Positions 9,720-20,708 of a stretch of DNA of 64,000 nt are shown here, piece after piece. Positions within the stretch are counted from its first letter, which is position 1, and each line of letters starts with the position of its first letter. Origin of the DNA: Lysobacter antibioticus (GTDB lineage: Bacteria > Pseudomonadota > Gammaproteobacteria > Xanthomonadales > Xanthomonadaceae); NCBI RefSeq assembly GCF_001442535.1, contig NZ_CP013141.1, positions 4,253,805 to 4,317,804 of the forward strand, in the 5' to 3' direction. Position numbers and translations under genes: made by a program. The notes beneath the pieces were generated by a model that saw nothing but the letters and a program-made list of their open reading frames with translations, did not search any database and was not told the origin of the DNA.

Positions 9720-12700
9720 ATGCCCGCAGATGCGCGTTGTCGTCTTCGCCTTCATCCCCTCAGCCGCGGCATCGCCCAGGCGATCCCGCTGCTGATCGCG
9801 CTGCAGATGTTCGCCGGCCAGGCCCGTGCCGCGTGCACGCCGGCCGCGCCGACCGACGGCGCAACGGTCAGCTGCACCGGCGTGCCGATCCTGCTGCCGC
9901 CGAATCCGAACAGTTTCCTCAGCAACGCCAACAATCTCGACGTTACCGTCCAGGCCGGCGCGATCATGAGCACGCTGCCGGGCGGCACCGCGATGAGTTT
10001 GGGCGGCACCGGCCTGACCCTCAACAACCTCGGCGCCATCGACGCCAATGCCGCCGGCTCGCTGGTGCTGGCGCGCGCGCTTGCGGTCGGTAACCTGGTC
10101 GCGCCGACCAGCGGCAACGTCGCCATCAACAACCAGGGTTCGATCGAAGGCACCTTCGACGGCACCTTCGGTCTCGGCGGCTCGGCGATGTTGATCGCCA
10201 ACGCCGGCACCACCACCATCGCCAACAGCGGTTCGATCGGCATGAGCGCGCTCGGCCTGTTCGATCCGGTCAACTCGGTGGCAGTGGCGATCTACGGCGG
10301 CGGTAACGTCAATTTCACCAATACCGGCACGATCACCGGCCGCGTCGCCTTCGCCAGCCCGGGCAGCGGCGGTAACGTTTTCGTCAACGCCGGCACGATC
10401 AACGGCAGCGTCTCGCTGGGCACCGCGCTCAGCAACGACACCTTCGTCGCGGTGACCGGTTCCACGCTCGGCAATCCGCTGATTCCGCTGCCGCCGGTGA
10501 CGGTACCCACGCCGACCGTGCCCCCCGGTCTGCTGACCTTCGCCGCCACCGGCACCGTGGACGCCGGCGTCGGCGGCTTCGACACCCTGGTGCTGCAAAA
10601 CACCGTCGCCGGCCCCGGTTCCGGCACCGGCGGCAGCGGTTCGATCTCGGCGCTGCAATACCTCAACTTCGAAAACCTGACCGTCAACAGCGGCACCTGG
10701 ACCTTGAGCGGCGCCGTGGTCAGCGGCAGCGCGACCCTCAACGGCGGCTTGTCGTTGTTCGACAACGCCCTGGCGTTCGGCACCGGTACGCTGACCGGCA
10801 ACGGCGGCGCGATCGAAGCCTCGCTGCCGGGATTGACCTTGACGCAGAACGTCAACCTCACCGGCGGCTTGATCGTGCAAGGCGGCAACAGCCTGAGCCT
10901 CGGCGGCACCGTCGGCGGCGCCGGCGGCCTGATCAAGAACGGCACCGACACGCTGTCGCTGCTCGGCAGCAACAACTTCAGCGGCGGCCTCGCGCTCAAC
11001 GCCGGCGGGCTCACTCTCGGCAGCGCCGGCTCGCTCGGCACCGGATTGTTCCTGGTCGGCGGCCCGGCGACGCTCAACACCGCCTTCTCCGGCACCTTGA
11101 CCAACCAAGTGCAGCTCAACGGCGCGCTGACGCTCAACGGCGCCGGTGCGCTCACCCTTGCGGGCAATATCAACGGCGCCGGCAGCCTGACCCTGGGCAG
11201 CGGCGCGCTGGCGCTGACCGGCAGCAACAACTACAGCGGCGGCACCGTGCTGCAGGCTGGCTCGATCGATGTCGGCAACAACAGCGCGCTCGGCACCGGC
11301 ACCCTGACCGTCAACGGCGCCGGCAGCCTGACCGGCGCGGCCGGGGTGACCCTGAGCAATAACATCGTGCTCAACAACACCCTCAACTTCGGCGCCGGCG
11401 GCAGCGGCGGCGCGCTGACCCTCAATGGCACGATCAGCGGCGCCGGCGGCATCAGCCTCGCCGGTGCGTCCGGGGTCACCCTCAACGGCAGCAATAATTT
11501 TTCCGGCGGCTTCAATCTCGGCGGCGGCGCACTGACAGTCGGCAGCAACACCGCCCTCGGCAGCGGTGCGGTCACCGTCAGCGGCGCCGGCTCGCTGGAT
11601 GCCAACACTGCGCTCAGTCTGGCCAACAACTTCAATCTCAATGCGGGTTTGAACATACTCGGCAGCAACGACCTCGCCCTCAACGGCAGCATCGGCGGCC
11701 TCGCCGGTCTGACCAAAAGCGGCGCGGCCACACTCAGCCTCGGCAATGCCAACGCCTTTGCCGGCGGCGTCAATCTGCTCGGCGGCGGGCTCAGCGTCGG
11801 CACCGGCACTTCGCTCGGCCTGGGCACGTTGACGGTCAACGGCGCGGCGAACTTCAGCTCCACGGCCGCGGTCAACCTCGGCAACGCCGTGGTGCTGAAT
11901 GCCGACCTCGGCATCGGCGGCAGCAACGACATCGCGTTCGGCGGCCTGATTACCGGCGCCGGCGGTTTGAACTACGGCGGCAGCGCCACCTTGAGCCTCA
12001 ACGGCGCCAACGGCTTCGGCGGCGGTGTCGGTCTGGCCAGCGGCAACCTCAGCGTCGGTAACAATCTGGCACTCGGCACCGGCTCGCTCGATGTCAGCGG
12101 CAATGCCGGATTGAGCGCGGGCGTGCCCGGCATCGCCCTGTCCAACAACGTCAATCTGGGCACCGGCACCACGCTCGCCCTGAGCGGCGCCAACGCGCTC
12201 GCGCTCAACGGCACGATCGCCGGCGACGGCGGACTGTCGATCAACGGCAGCGGCGCTTTCACCCTCGGCGGCAGCAACAGCTTCGGCGGCGGTGTCTCGC
12301 TCGCCTCCGGCAGCCTGCTGCTCGGCACCGATGCGTCGCTCGGCACCGGCACGCTCGGCGTTACCGGCAATGCCAGTCTCGCCAGTACCGGCGCGGCCTT
12401 GAACCTCGGCAATGCCATCAACCTCGGCGCCGGCGCCGGCCTTACCCTCGGCGGCGCCGCCGACCTCAGCTTCGGCGGCACCATCGGCGGCGCCGGCTCG
12501 CTGATCAAGACCGGTGCCGGCGCGGTCTCGCTCAATGGCGCCAACAACTTCGGCGGCGGCTTCGACCTGCAGGCCGGCACGCTCAATCTCGGCACCGATA
12601 CCGCGCTCGGCAGCGGCGCGCTGTCGGTCAATGGCACGGCCACGCTCAATGCCAGCACCGCCTTGAACGTAAGCAATGCGATCAACCTCAACGCCGCGCT

Positions 12701-15700
12701 GAGCATCGGCGGCGCCAACGATCTCGCCCTCGGCGGCAGCATCGGCGGCAGCGGCGGCCTGAGTTTCAACGGCCCCGCCACGCTCACGCTCAGCGGCGCC
12801 AACGCGTTCAACGGCGGCGTTGCGCTCGGCGGCGGCACCCTCGCGGTCGGCGCGGATCTCGCCCTCGGCAGCGGCGCGCTCAACGTCGGCGGCAACGCCG
12901 GCCTGACCGCCAGCGCGGCGAACATCGCCTTGGCTAATGCGATCAATCTCGGTGCCGGTACGACGCTCGCTATCAGCGGTGCCAACGCGCTCTCGCTCGA
13001 CGGCAGCATCGGCGGCGCGGGCGGCCTGGCGATGAACGGCACCGGCACGCTCGAGCTCGGCGGCGCCAACTTGTTCGGTGGCGGCGTTGCGCTCAATGCC
13101 GGCATGCTGGGCGTCGGCAACAATCTCGCTCTCGGCACCGGCACGCTCAGCGTCGGTGGAGATGCCGAACTCACCGCAACCGCACCGGCCATCGCGCTCG
13201 GCAATGCGATCACCTTGGCGAGCGGCGCGCAGTTGGGTATCGGCGGCGCCAACGATCTCGCCCTCAACGGCACGATCGGCGGCGCCGGCAGTTTGGCCTT
13301 CGACGGCAGCGGCATCCTGACCCTCGGCGCCGCCAATACCTTCGGCGGCGGTTTCGATCTCGACGCCGGCACGCTCGCGCTGGGCAGCTCCACTGCGCTC
13401 GGCAGCGGCGCGCTCGATGTCGGGGGCAACGCCAACCTCAGTGCCGCGGTCGCCGGCATCGATCTGGCCAACACCGTCAACGTCGGCGCCGGCAGCGCGC
13501 TCAGCACGATCGGCAACAACGCACTGACCCTGAGCGGCACGGTCATGGGCAGCGGCACTTTGATCAAGGCCGGCAGCGCCGCGCTGACCCTCAGCGGCAA
13601 CGTCGCCGGTTTCGCCGGTGGCCTGTCGGTGCAGGGCGGCACCCTCAACGTCGGCAATCCGATCACCGCCGGTTTCACCTCAGCGGCCGGCACCAGCGCC
13701 AACTTCAGCGGCGGCGTCGACCAACTCAGCGCGACCGGCGCGATCGCCGGCGCGGTCGATCTCGGCGGCGGCGACGACCGTTTCTACAGCAGCCTGGCGA
13801 ACCTGGCCGGCATCACCGGCTCCATCAACGGCAACAGCGGCAGCGATACTTTCGCGGTCGGCGGCAGCGGCGAGGGCAGCTTGCCCTGGGCTGCGTTGAT
13901 CGGCTTCGAACAGCTCAACCTCGCTGCCGGCGGCACCCTGATCCTGCCCGCCGGCGGCACCGCCAACTTCGCCAACAGCGCCATCGCCGGCAACCTGGTG
14001 CTCAATGGCAGCCTGACCGGCAACGCTGTCGTCGCGGCGGGCGGCGCACTGATTGGGGACGGCGCGTTGACCGGCGCGTTGACGCTCGGCGGGACCCTCG
14101 CGCCTTCCGGCCTGGCCGGAGCGACGAGTGCGGCCGGCGGCAACGGGTCGGTCGGCGCGTCGCTCAATGTCGCCAGCCTGACCTTCAATCCCGGCGCGAC
14201 CCTGCAAGTGCGGCAGACCGGCGCCGGCGTCACCGACAGCGTGATCGTTGCCGGCACGGCGAGCTTGAGCGGCGGCCAGGTCGTGGCGATTCCGCAGGCC
14301 GGCAGCTACGCGCCGGTTACCGACTACCGCATCGTCGATGCGGGCGCGATCAGCGGCGCCTTCACCGGCGTCTCGCAGACCGCCTTGCCGTTCCTCGATG
14401 CGACCCTGGTGACGATCGGCAACGACGTGTTCCTGCGCTTGAGCGAACACGACGTCGGCGGTAGCGGCATCCGCTTCAACCAGTTCCCCGGCCTCAGCGG
14501 CAATCAACAGGCCGTGGCCAACGCCTTGCAGACGATCGCCGACGCCAACAGCGGTCAGTTGCCGACCTTGATCGCGGCCGCACGCGGCCTCAGCGCGGCG
14601 CAGGCACCGCGCGCCTTCGACACGCTCAGCGGTGAGACCTACGCCTCCATCGTCAGCGCCCAGCGCTACAACGCCGAGCAATTGCAGCGCAGCGTCGCCC
14701 GCCAACTCGACCGCGTGCGCGATGCCGGCGTCGAGGACGAGGACACCCTCGGCACCTTGTGGGCGACCGCTTACGGCGGCCGCGCCGAGTTCGACGGCGA
14801 AGGCCTGGCCGGCATCGACAACTCGCTGGCCGGTTTCGCGATGGGCCTGGAAGGTTCGCCCGGCGCGAACTTCCGTTTCGGCGGCCACGTCGGCATGGCC
14901 CACTCGAAGATGGAAACCGACCGTCGCGACGACCAGGTCGAAGCCGACCTGTTCAATGTCGGCATCCAGTGGCTGTATGCGCCGGGCCCGTTCTGGACCC
15001 AGGGTGCGGTCGGCTACAGCTACGCCAGCTACGACGCCGAGCGCGAGATCGCGGTCGGTACCTTCAACGCCCGCACCGATGCGCATTTCAGCGGCGACGG
15101 CGTGTACGGCATGCTCGAAGCCGGTTGGCGCTGGGACGGCGCGAGCCTGCGCATCGAACCCTTGCTCGGCGTTTACTACAGCAAGCTCGAAGCGATCCGC
15201 TTCAGCGAACGCGGCGGCGGCGACGCCAACCTGGTGGTGAACAGCGACAGTTTCGACGCCACCACCGCCGGTATCGGCGTGCGCTTCTCCGGCCTGCCCG
15301 GCCAGGGCGCACGCAAGTGGCAGCCGACCGCGGACATCCGTTATCTGCGCGACCTGCAGGACGACCGGCCGTTCGCGCGCAACGCCTTCGCCGGCGCGAG
15401 CGTGCCCGACTTCGGCGTCAACGGCTTCGTCGCCGAGCGCAATCGCTGGAACGTCGGCCTGGGCCTGTCCTACCGGCTCAGCCCGGTCAGCAGCGGCTTC
15501 ATCGAATACCGCGGCGACATCGGCAGCGACGATCGCGCGCATTCGCTCAACATGGGCCTGCGCTTGGGTTGGGGCGGCAAGGCCGCGGTCGCGGCTGCGC
15601 GCGCGGCACCGTGGGCCGGTGCCCAGGCCAATGCGGGCGGGGTCGATCCGGCCGCTACGACCAGCTCGACTGCGAAGAAGGCATCGCCGGCACCGGCTGT

Positions 15701-16043
15701 CGCAGCGGCTGCGGTCGGTAGCGGAACCGCTGTGGCGGCGTCCCCGGCTTCGAGCGCGGGCACGACCGCGCCGACGGCTACGGCGCCGGCCAACTACGGC
15801 TATTGCCCGATCAAGCCCGCGGGCGCGTCGAAGGCCGCGGGTTCGGTCGCCAATGCCAAGGCCCGAGCCGCGCGGCCGATCTCCAAGAGCAAGCGTGTCG
15901 CTTCGCGCGGCACCGGCATCAAGGCGAAGCCACGTCGCAGTGCGACGCGGCTCGCCGCCCAGACACCGCCTCCCGCCCCTCCGTCGGGTGCGGTGGCCCT
16001 GCCGTCGCACTGGTGCGACGAGGCTTCGGCCCGGGTCGACTAG
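9720..16043 (+). CDS. Giant autotransporter with PATR repeats and a post-barrel C-terminal extension
   Basis: 2107 residues from the ATG at 9720, preceded by GGAG; the open frame reaches further upstream, but this start gives a proper signal peptide ending near GQARAA. The passenger is Gly/Ala/Asn-rich and repetitive, predicted to be a beta-helix. It contains about ten tandem autotransporter-associated beta-strand repeats with the signature NNFSGG...LGTGTLTV. No protease or other enzymatic domain is visible, so adhesion or biofilm is the usual expectation. The autotransporter barrel lies at about 1677-1952 and its last strand is [11 protein letters not shown]. It is followed by about 155 extra residues rich in Ala, Pro, Ser, Lys and Arg, with two Cys motifs (YCPIK, HWCDE). 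Barrels normally end the protein, so this tail is odd. A terminator follows. Confidence 0.9.
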   Translation: MPADARCRLRLHPLSRGIAQAIPLLIALQMFAGQARAACTPAAPTDGATVSCTGVPILLPPNPNSFLSNANNLDVTVQAGAIMSTLPGGTAMSLGGTGLTLNNLGAIDANAAGSLVLARALAVGNLVAPTSGNVAINNQGSIEGTFDGTFGLGGSAMLIANAGTTTIANSGSIGMSALGLFDPVNSVAVAIYGGGNVNFTNTGTITGRVAFASPGSGGNVFVNAGTINGSVSLGTALSNDTFVAVTGSTLGNPLIPLPPVTVPTPTVPPGLLTFAATGTVDAGVGGFDTLVLQNTVAGPGSGTGGSGSISALQYLNFENLTVNSGTWTLSGAVVSGSATLNGGLSLFDNALAFGTGTLTGNGGAIEASLPGLTLTQNVNLTGGLIVQGGNSLSLGGTVGGAGGLIKNGTDTLSLLGSNNFSGGLALNAGGLTLGSAGSLGTGLFLVGGPATLNTAFSGTLTNQVQLNGALTLNGAGALTLAGNINGAGSLTLGSGALALTGSNNYSGGTVLQAGSIDVGNNSALGTGTLTVNGAGSLTGAAGVTLSNNIVLNNTLNFGAGGSGGALTLNGTISGAGGISLAGASGVTLNGSNNFSGGFNLGGGALTVGSNTALGSGAVTVSGAGSLDANTALSLANNFNLNAGLNILGSNDLALNGSIGGLAGLTKSGAATLSLGNANAFAGGVNLLGGGLSVGTGTSLGLGTLTVNGAANFSSTAAVNLGNAVVLNADLGIGGSNDIAFGGLITGAGGLNYGGSATLSLNGANGFGGGVGLASGNLSVGNNLALGTGSLDVSGNAGLSAGVPGIALSNNVNLGTGTTLALSGANALALNGTIAGDGGLSINGSGAFTLGGSNSFGGGVSLASGSLLLGTDASLGTGTLGVTGNASLASTGAALNLGNAINLGAGAGLTLGGAADLSFGGTIGGAGSLIKTGAGAVSLNGANNFGGGFDLQAGTLNLGTDTALGSGALSVNGTATLNASTALNVSNAINLNAALSIGGANDLALGGSIGGSGGLSFNGPATLTLSGANAFNGGVALGGGTLAVGADLALGSGALNVGGNAGLTASAANIALANAINLGAGTTLAISGANALSLDGSIGGAGGLAMNGTGTLELGGANLFGGGVALNAGMLGVGNNLALGTGTLSVGGDAELTATAPAIALGNAITLASGAQLGIGGANDLALNGTIGGAGSLAFDGSGILTLGAANTFGGGFDLDAGTLALGSSTALGSGALDVGGNANLSAAVAGIDLANTVNVGAGSALSTIGNNALTLSGTVMGSGTLIKAGSAALTLSGNVAGFAGGLSVQGGTLNVGNPITAGFTSAAGTSANFSGGVDQLSATGAIAGAVDLGGGDDRFYSSLANLAGITGSINGNSGSDTFAVGGSGEGSLPWAALIGFEQLNLAAGGTLILPAGGTANFANSAIAGNLVLNGSLTGNAVVAAGGALIGDGALTGALTLGGTLAPSGLAGATSAAGGNGSVGASLNVASLTFNPGATLQVRQTGAGVTDSVIVAGTASLSGGQVVAIPQAGSYAPVTDYRIVDAGAISGAFTGVSQTALPFLDATLVTIGNDVFLRLSEHDVGGSGIRFNQFPGLSGNQQAVANALQTIADANSGQLPTLIAAARGLSAAQAPRAFDTLSGETYASIVSAQRYNAEQLQRSVARQLDRVRDAGVEDEDTLGTLWATAYGGRAEFDGEGLAGIDNSLAGFAMGLEGSPGANFRFGGHVGMAHSKMETDRRDDQVEADLFNVGIQWLYAPGPFWTQGAVGYSYASYDAEREIAVGTFNARTDAHFSGDGVYGMLEAGWRWDGASLRIEPLLGVYYSKLEAIRFSERGGGDANLVVNSDSFDATTAGIGVRFSGLPGQGARKWQPTADIRYLRDLQDDRPFARNAFAGASVPDFGVNGFVAERNRWNVGLGLSYRLSPVSSGFIEYRGDIGSDDRAHSLNMGLRLGWGGKAAVAAARAAPWAGAQANAGGVDPAATTSSTAKKASPAPAVAAAAVGSGTAVAASPASSAGTTAPTATAPANYGYCPIKPAGASKAAGSVANAKARAARPISKSKRVASRGTGIKAKPRRSATRLAAQTPPPAPPSGAVALPSHWCDEASARVD
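10960..13660 (+). repeat. Tandem passenger repeats inside the autotransporter gene
   Basis: Ten clear copies and one degenerate copy of an 85-90-residue (about 255-270 bp) unit. Each contains a G(S/A)N(N/A)F(S/G/A)GG turn, a G-x-L-x-V/L-G strand and an ALG(S/T)G(A/T)L core. The repeats correspond to the PATR family (autotransporter-associated beta-strand repeat). DNA identity between units is high enough to allow copy-number change by recombination. Confidence 0.85.
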
Positions 16044-16079
16044 ACCGGACCGATGCATCAGCGTCCCCGGCAGGGGGCG

Positions 16080-16121
16080 CTACTGGCTCCGGTACGCTGG
16101 ACCGGAGCCAGTAGTCGCTTT
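16080..16121 (+). terminator. Rho-independent terminator after the giant autotransporter
   Basis: A perfect 14-bp stem (arms 16080-16093 and 16101-16114) with a 7-nt loop is followed by TCGCTTTT. It stands 36 bp past the stop codon, between converging genes. The U-run is on the plus strand only. Confidence 0.85.
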
Positions 16122-16148
16122 TATCGCCACGACTGCATCGCGCCGGGA

Positions 16149-17522
16149 TCAACGCAACGCAGTGCGCAAGCGCGGCAGTCGCGCGATCAGGCAACGGTCG
16201 AGTACGAGCACGAGCAGTAACGATGCGCCGAGCAAGGGCAACAGCAGGCCGCAGCCCGCCGCGATGGCGACGATGGTCTTCGCCTGGGTCGGCGTCGAGG
16301 TACGCGGCGCGCCGAGGCGGCCGCGTGGGCGCCGCCGCCACCATAACCACACGCCGCTGAGGCACAGGCCGAACACGCCCAGGCAGGGCAGCAGCATGAT
16401 CAGCTGATTGGCGCGGCCGAAGTAGTTGCCCATGTGCAACTGCACGCCGACCTCGACCGCCTGCGCCGCCCAGCCGTAATCGGCGAAGCCGGTGTCGCCG
16501 ACGACGGTGCCGCGATAACGGTCGATCTGCACGCTGCGCTGGCCTTGCGGGCGGTCCGGATAGACGACCGCCGAATAGACGCCGTCGGCGCTCTGCGGCA
16601 AGGACAGGCGGTAGTCGGCGACGAGTCCCTGCGCGGCGAGTGCGCGTACCGCGGCATCGATGCCGATGTCGCTCGCCGATGCCGGCGAGGCGCCGGCATG
16701 GGTGGCGTGATGCGCATGCGCGGACATTGGCATCGGCGCGTCGCGCAGCGTCCACGGCGTTTCGCCGACGGCCTGCGCCATGGTCGGCGCGGCGGTGGTC
16801 TTGGTCGGGCCGTGATGGCGATGCTGCTCGGGATAACCGATGCCGAGCGACTGGGTGCCGGCGCGCAACAGGTCGCCCCAGACCCCGGCCCAGGGCAGGC
16901 CGGTCAGGATCAGGAACACGATCAGCGTCGAGCTCCAGACCCCGACCGCGCCATGCAGGCTGCGCCAGAAGCCGCGTCCGCGCGCACGCAGATCGGGCCA
17001 AAAAGCGCGATACCAGCCCGGGCCGGACGGCCACCACAAATACACGCCGGTGGCGATCAGCAGCAGCGCCCAGCACGCAGCCAGTTCGACGATGGCGTCG
17101 CCGACGCGGCCGAGCAGCAGTGAGCCGTGTACGGTGTCGGCGAAACCGACCAGGGTGCGGGTATAGACGAAGGCGCCGTGGACGCGGGCGCTGCCGGGGT
17201 CGACGAATACCCGCAGCGGTGCGCCCTGCGCCGGCGTCACGAACACCTGCGCGGTGCGCCGCGGCTGCGAGGGCAGGTCGATGCGCGTCACCGTGCCCGG
17301 ATACGCCGATTGCACCGCGGCGATCAGCCGCGACGGCGGCAGCGCGCCGCGGCGTTCCGGGGCGAAGCGCAAATCGGCGTGGACCGCATCTTCGATCTCG
17401 TCGTTGAACAGATAGATCGAACCGGTGATCGCCAGGATCAGCAGCAAGGGCGCGACGAACAGGCCGGCATAGAAATGCCAGCGCCAGACCGCGCGATAGA
17501 AGTCGTGACCGGCCGCGGTCAT
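16149..17522 (-). CDS. PepSY-associated TM domain protein, putative siderophore-linked iron reductase
   Basis: 457 residues with four to five membrane spans: WHFYAGLFVAPLLLILAITG near the N-terminus, two around 145-225, and two near the C-terminus. Conserved features of the PepSY_TM family are visible: H16 in the first span, HGSLLLG, the SLHGAVG histidine and QLHMGNYFG, all plausible haem ligands. A His-rich loop (HRHHGP, HAHHATHAG) lies near 240-280. Such proteins occur beside TonB-dependent siderophore receptors and are thought to reduce ferric complexes in the periplasm or inner membrane. The ATG sits one base after the receptor stop codon, so the two genes form a coupled operon. Confidence 0.87.
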   Translation of the reverse strand: MTAAGHDFYRAVWRWHFYAGLFVAPLLLILAITGSIYLFNDEIEDAVHADLRFAPERRGALPPSRLIAAVQSAYPGTVTRIDLPSQPRRTAQVFVTPAQGAPLRVFVDPGSARVHGAFVYTRTLVGFADTVHGSLLLGRVGDAIVELAACWALLLIATGVYLWWPSGPGWYRAFWPDLRARGRGFWRSLHGAVGVWSSTLIVFLILTGLPWAGVWGDLLRAGTQSLGIGYPEQHRHHGPTKTTAAPTMAQAVGETPWTLRDAPMPMSAHAHHATHAGASPASASDIGIDAAVRALAAQGLVADYRLSLPQSADGVYSAVVYPDRPQGQRSVQIDRYRGTVVGDTGFADYGWAAQAVEVGVQLHMGNYFGRANQLIMLLPCLGVFGLCLSGVWLWWRRRPRGRLGAPRTSTPTQAKTIVAIAAGCGLLLPLLGASLLLVLVLDRCLIARLPRLRTALR

Positions 17523-17523
17523 G

Positions 17524-19692
17524 TCAGAACGAGTGCGAATAGGTCAGCTCGAGCGTGCGCGGCGCGCCGAGGTAGACCTGAGTCGCGCTATAGCCCGACC
17601 ACTGCGCGTAGAAAGCGTTGCCGAGATTGCGCAGGCGCAGGCTGTAACGGCTGGCGGGCGAGGGTTCCCAGGCGACCGAAGCGTCCGCGACGGTGTGCGA
17701 ACGAACCCGGTAGGCATTGGCGTTGTCGGTGTAGAAATCGCCGACGTGGCGCAGGCCGAGGCCGAAGCTCAGGGGCAAGCCTTCGAGGCGATACCAGGCG
17801 TCGAGGTTGGCGCTGCGCTCGGGCACGTTGGAGGGGCGTTTGCCGCTGCGGTCGACGCCGCCGCTTTCGAGCAGGCGGTCGAAGCGCGCCGACAGCAAGG
17901 ACGCGCTGGCGTCGATGCGCAGCCGCGGCGTGGCCTGCGCCGACAGCGAGAATTCGACCCCGCGCGAGGACTGCCGGCCGTTCTGCACGGTCAGTGCCGG
18001 CTGCGACGGGTCGCGGGTCAGGATGTCGTCCTGGCGCAGGCGGTACGCGGCCGCGGTCAGTTGCAGGCGATCATCGAGCAAGCGGGTGCGCAGGCCGACT
18101 TCGATCGAATCGCCTTCGCTGAGCTCGAAGGCGTTGTTGCGCTGGTTGATGGTCAGGAACGAACTCACCGGCAGCACCGCGTTGCTGTATTGCGTATACA
18201 GCTGGGTGCCGGGGCGCAGATCGAACACGCTGCCGAGCCGCCACGAGGTCGGGTTGAAGCGGCGGCGGAAACCGCTGCGCAGGCCGGTGTCGAGATCGAG
18301 ACCATCGCGATCCAGCGAGATGCGCTCGTGGCGCAATCCGCCGACCAGCAGCCAGCGTGGGCTCAGGTTGATCGCGTCCTCGACGAACACGGCGGCTACC
18401 TCGACGCGGGTGCCGAAATCGTTGCGGCCATTGCGGAAATTGGCGGCAGTGTCGGCCGGAAACTCACCGCGCTCGTGCGCGGCCAGGTCGACCGGCGCGG
18501 CGCGGCCGAAGCGGCGCCGGTTGAAGAAGTCGGTATCGCTGTATTCCAATCCGGCCGCGAACACGTGCCGGCGCCCACCGAGGCGGCCGTCGTGGCGCAG
18601 GCTCAGGCGCTCGTTCCAGACCCGCTGTTCGTGATGGATGCGCGCGCTGCTGCGGTCGAGCAGGCCGCTGGCGGCGTTGTAGCTGAAGTCCTCGGTATTG
18701 TCCCAGCGGCGCCGCGCGTCATAGACGCTGAGTTCGTTGCTCAGCGACCAGCGCTCGTCGATGCGATAGTCCAGGCGCGAGCGCAGCCAGGTCGAATGCG
18801 CATCCATGCGGCCGTCGCCGACGTTGTAGTTGCGTTCGCGCGCGGCCCGGTCGATCGCCAGGCCGAAGGCGTTGTCGACCAGGTCGCTCGGCCGGCTGGC
18901 CGCCGCGCGCGGCACCAGCGGCGTGCCGAAGTAGGCGGTGTCGAAATCGTCGCGCTGATGGTCGAGGGCGAGCGTGGCCGACAAGCGCTCGTTCGGGCGC
19001 CACAGCAGCGAGCCGCTGAACGCCAGCGCCGCCGAGTCGGTGTCGTCGACGTGGCCGTCGGAGCGGTGGGCGCTGAGCACCGCGCGGATCGCCAGGCGCT
19101 CGCTCAGCGGCAGGTTGCCGTCGAGGCCGAGGCGGGCGCTGCCGTGGCTGCCGTAGCCGAGCAGCAGCTCTTCGCCGCGCTCGTCGAGTTGCGCGCTCTT
19201 GGGCACGTAGTTGATCGCCCCGGCGAGCACGCCTTCGCCGTACAGCACCGAGGCCGGGCCTTTGAGCACTTCGATGCGCTCGAAATTGAAACTGTCCCAG
19301 TTGCGCGAGGAGAAGCCCGAACTGGTCAGGCGCACGCCATCGAACAAATAGGAGATCGCGCCGCTGGCGAAGCCTCGCATCGAGGCCACGCCCGGCTGGC
19401 CCGGCAGATTGCCGGCCATGACCCCGGGCATCGCGCGCAGCGCCTCGACGCTGTCGCGCAGGCCGCGTGCCTGGATCTCGTTGCGATCCAGCACGTCGAG
19501 CGTCGCCGGGAGTTCCTCCGGGTCCAGGCCGAGCCGGCTCGCGGTCGCGATCGAGCCTGTCGGGGGCGGCGCGGCGACGACGCGCACCGCATCCAGGTCG
19601 ACCGCGGCGGCGTCGGCGTGGGCGAGCTGCGGGGCGAGGGCCGCGGCGAGGCAGGCGAGGGCGAGGCTGGAGCGGTGGTGGCGACGGTGCAT
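17524..19692 (-). CDS. TonB-dependent siderophore receptor
   Basis: 722 residues from the ATG at 19692, chosen because it opens a good signal peptide (MHRRHHRSSLALACLAAALA) cut near AHA. The open frame continues 48 low-complexity residues upstream. The plug domain (about 40-165) contains ELPATLDVLDR, MRGFASG, FDGVRL and the IEVLKGPASVLYGEG stretch typical of ferric-siderophore receptors. The barrel ends in LTYSHSF with a terminal Phe. A TonB box may be VDLDAVRVV just after the signal. The PepSY reductase gene follows one base later. A 17-bp perfect palindrome lies in the upstream region shared with a divergent gene. The siderophore is unknown. Confidence 0.93.
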   Translation of the reverse strand: MHRRHHRSSLALACLAAALAPQLAHADAAAVDLDAVRVVAAPPPTGSIATASRLGLDPEELPATLDVLDRNEIQARGLRDSVEALRAMPGVMAGNLPGQPGVASMRGFASGAISYLFDGVRLTSSGFSSRNWDSFNFERIEVLKGPASVLYGEGVLAGAINYVPKSAQLDERGEELLLGYGSHGSARLGLDGNLPLSERLAIRAVLSAHRSDGHVDDTDSAALAFSGSLLWRPNERLSATLALDHQRDDFDTAYFGTPLVPRAAASRPSDLVDNAFGLAIDRAARERNYNVGDGRMDAHSTWLRSRLDYRIDERWSLSNELSVYDARRRWDNTEDFSYNAASGLLDRSSARIHHEQRVWNERLSLRHDGRLGGRRHVFAAGLEYSDTDFFNRRRFGRAAPVDLAAHERGEFPADTAANFRNGRNDFGTRVEVAAVFVEDAINLSPRWLLVGGLRHERISLDRDGLDLDTGLRSGFRRRFNPTSWRLGSVFDLRPGTQLYTQYSNAVLPVSSFLTINQRNNAFELSEGDSIEVGLRTRLLDDRLQLTAAAYRLRQDDILTRDPSQPALTVQNGRQSSRGVEFSLSAQATPRLRIDASASLLSARFDRLLESGGVDRSGKRPSNVPERSANLDAWYRLEGLPLSFGLGLRHVGDFYTDNANAYRVRSHTVADASVAWEPSPASRYSLRLRNLGNAFYAQWSGYSATQVYLGAPRTLELTYSHSF

Positions 19693-19828
19693 CTGCGGAA
19701 TCGGGACTCGGAACGACGGACTCGCGGCCGCACTGCAGGGAGGCGGCCACGGTCGCGGTGGATAGGAGGACGCGGCGCTTGCAGCCGCCGGGCGCGCAGA
19801 TGCTAGGCGAGGCGGTGGCGCGTCCGGC

Positions 19829-19845
19829 TGCGGCAAGTTGCCGCA
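19829..19845. promoter_or_regulatory. 17-bp perfect inverted repeat between divergent genes
   Basis: TGCGGCAAGTTGCCGCA is an odd-centred perfect palindrome with 8-bp arms. It lies 137 bp before the siderophore receptor start and 135 bp before the DUF3224 gene, almost midway. It is too GC-rich for a Fur box. It looks like a LacI- or TetR-type operator, but no regulator gene is adjacent. Confidence 0.4.
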
Positions 19846-19979
19846 CTGCGCTTTCCGACCTGCGGTCGCGGCGCTCGCATCTGCTGCGATGCATTCCGGC
19901 CTATGCTGGCGGCCCGCGCTGCAGGAGCGGCGCGGATCGCCCCGGCCTCGCAGCCGCCCACACCCGCCACGGTGACTCC

Positions 19980-20384
19980 ATGACCCGCAAGATCGAAGGC
20001 CCCTTCGACGTGAAACTCAGCCCGGAGCCGGTGCACGACGCGGCCACCGGGAAATTCGGGCGCATGGCGATCGACAAACGCTTCCATGGCGAACTCGATG
20101 CGGCCAGCCGCGGCGAGATGCTTGCGGCGATGACCGAGGTCGAAGGCTCGGCCGGCTATGTCGCCCTGGAGAAAGTCGAGGGCCGCCTGGACGGCCGCAG
20201 CGGCAGCTTCCTGTTATTGCACCGCGCCTTGATGGTGCGCGGTACGCCCGACCTCAGCATCGTAGTGGTGCCGGACTCGGGCACCGGCGAATTGCTCGGC
20301 CTGAGCGGCACGATGGGCATCGACATCCGCGAAGGCGGCGCGCACTTCTATCGCTTCGAATACGCGCTGCCCGAAGCCGAGTAA
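19980..20384 (+). CDS. DUF3224 domain protein
   Basis: 134 residues from the ATG at 19980; the long frame upstream is a shadow of the divergent receptor gene. The sequence (FDVKLSPEP, GRMAIDKRFHGELDAASRGEMLA, GYVALEKVEGRLDGRSGSFLLLHRALM, GTGELLGLSGTMGIDI..GG.HFYRFEYALPE) matches the DUF3224 family. These are small cytoplasmic beta-barrel proteins with an allene-oxide-cyclase-like fold and no settled function. There is no signal peptide. It is divergent from the siderophore receptor and may share its control palindrome. Confidence 0.85.
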   Translation: MTRKIEGPFDVKLSPEPVHDAATGKFGRMAIDKRFHGELDAASRGEMLAAMTEVEGSAGYVALEKVEGRLDGRSGSFLLLHRALMVRGTPDLSIVVVPDSGTGELLGLSGTMGIDIREGGAHFYRFEYALPEAE

Positions 20385-20708
20385 CGGACGACTGGCGCCG
20401 GCCGCGCCGATGCGCGCGGGCCGTGAGAATGGCTGTGCCGGCGCGCCGCCGGTCCGGCCGGCACATCGCGCAAAGACGCCGGCCCGCGTCTCAAGCACCA
20501 TCGACGGGACGATCCATCGCGGCCCTGCGAACGCCGTCGCGGCGCTTCCGTGCGAACGTGTGCGCCGATCCTCCTGCCTGGTCGGCCCCGCAGAGCGGGC
20601 GCCGCGACGCCGCATGGATCGGCGCTTGCATGCGCATCGCACCGCCTCGCCGCCGCTGTTCGGGCGAGGCCGCTCCGTCCGCTTCGTTCGTCTCGATAGT
20701 CCTTCCCC
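20385..20708. other. Intergenic region without recognisable gene
   Basis: 324 bp between the DUF3224 gene and the LpxR-type gene. It is GC-rich with no hairpin plus U-run, no REP copy and no convincing small gene. Short open frames here have no ribosome site and show arginine-rich antisense composition. It presumably holds the promoter of the downstream gene. Confidence 0.4.

Noticed and set aside
13680..16058. 792-residue minus-strand open frame across the barrel end of the giant autotransporter, and similar ones at 11231-13702
   Set aside because: These are shadows. The plus strand encodes recognisable repeats and a barrel, while the minus products are low-complexity and have no ribosome site.
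17521..19806. 761-residue plus-strand open frame opposite the siderophore receptor
   Set aside because: The minus strand has the signal peptide, plug and barrel signatures; the plus product has no recognisable features.
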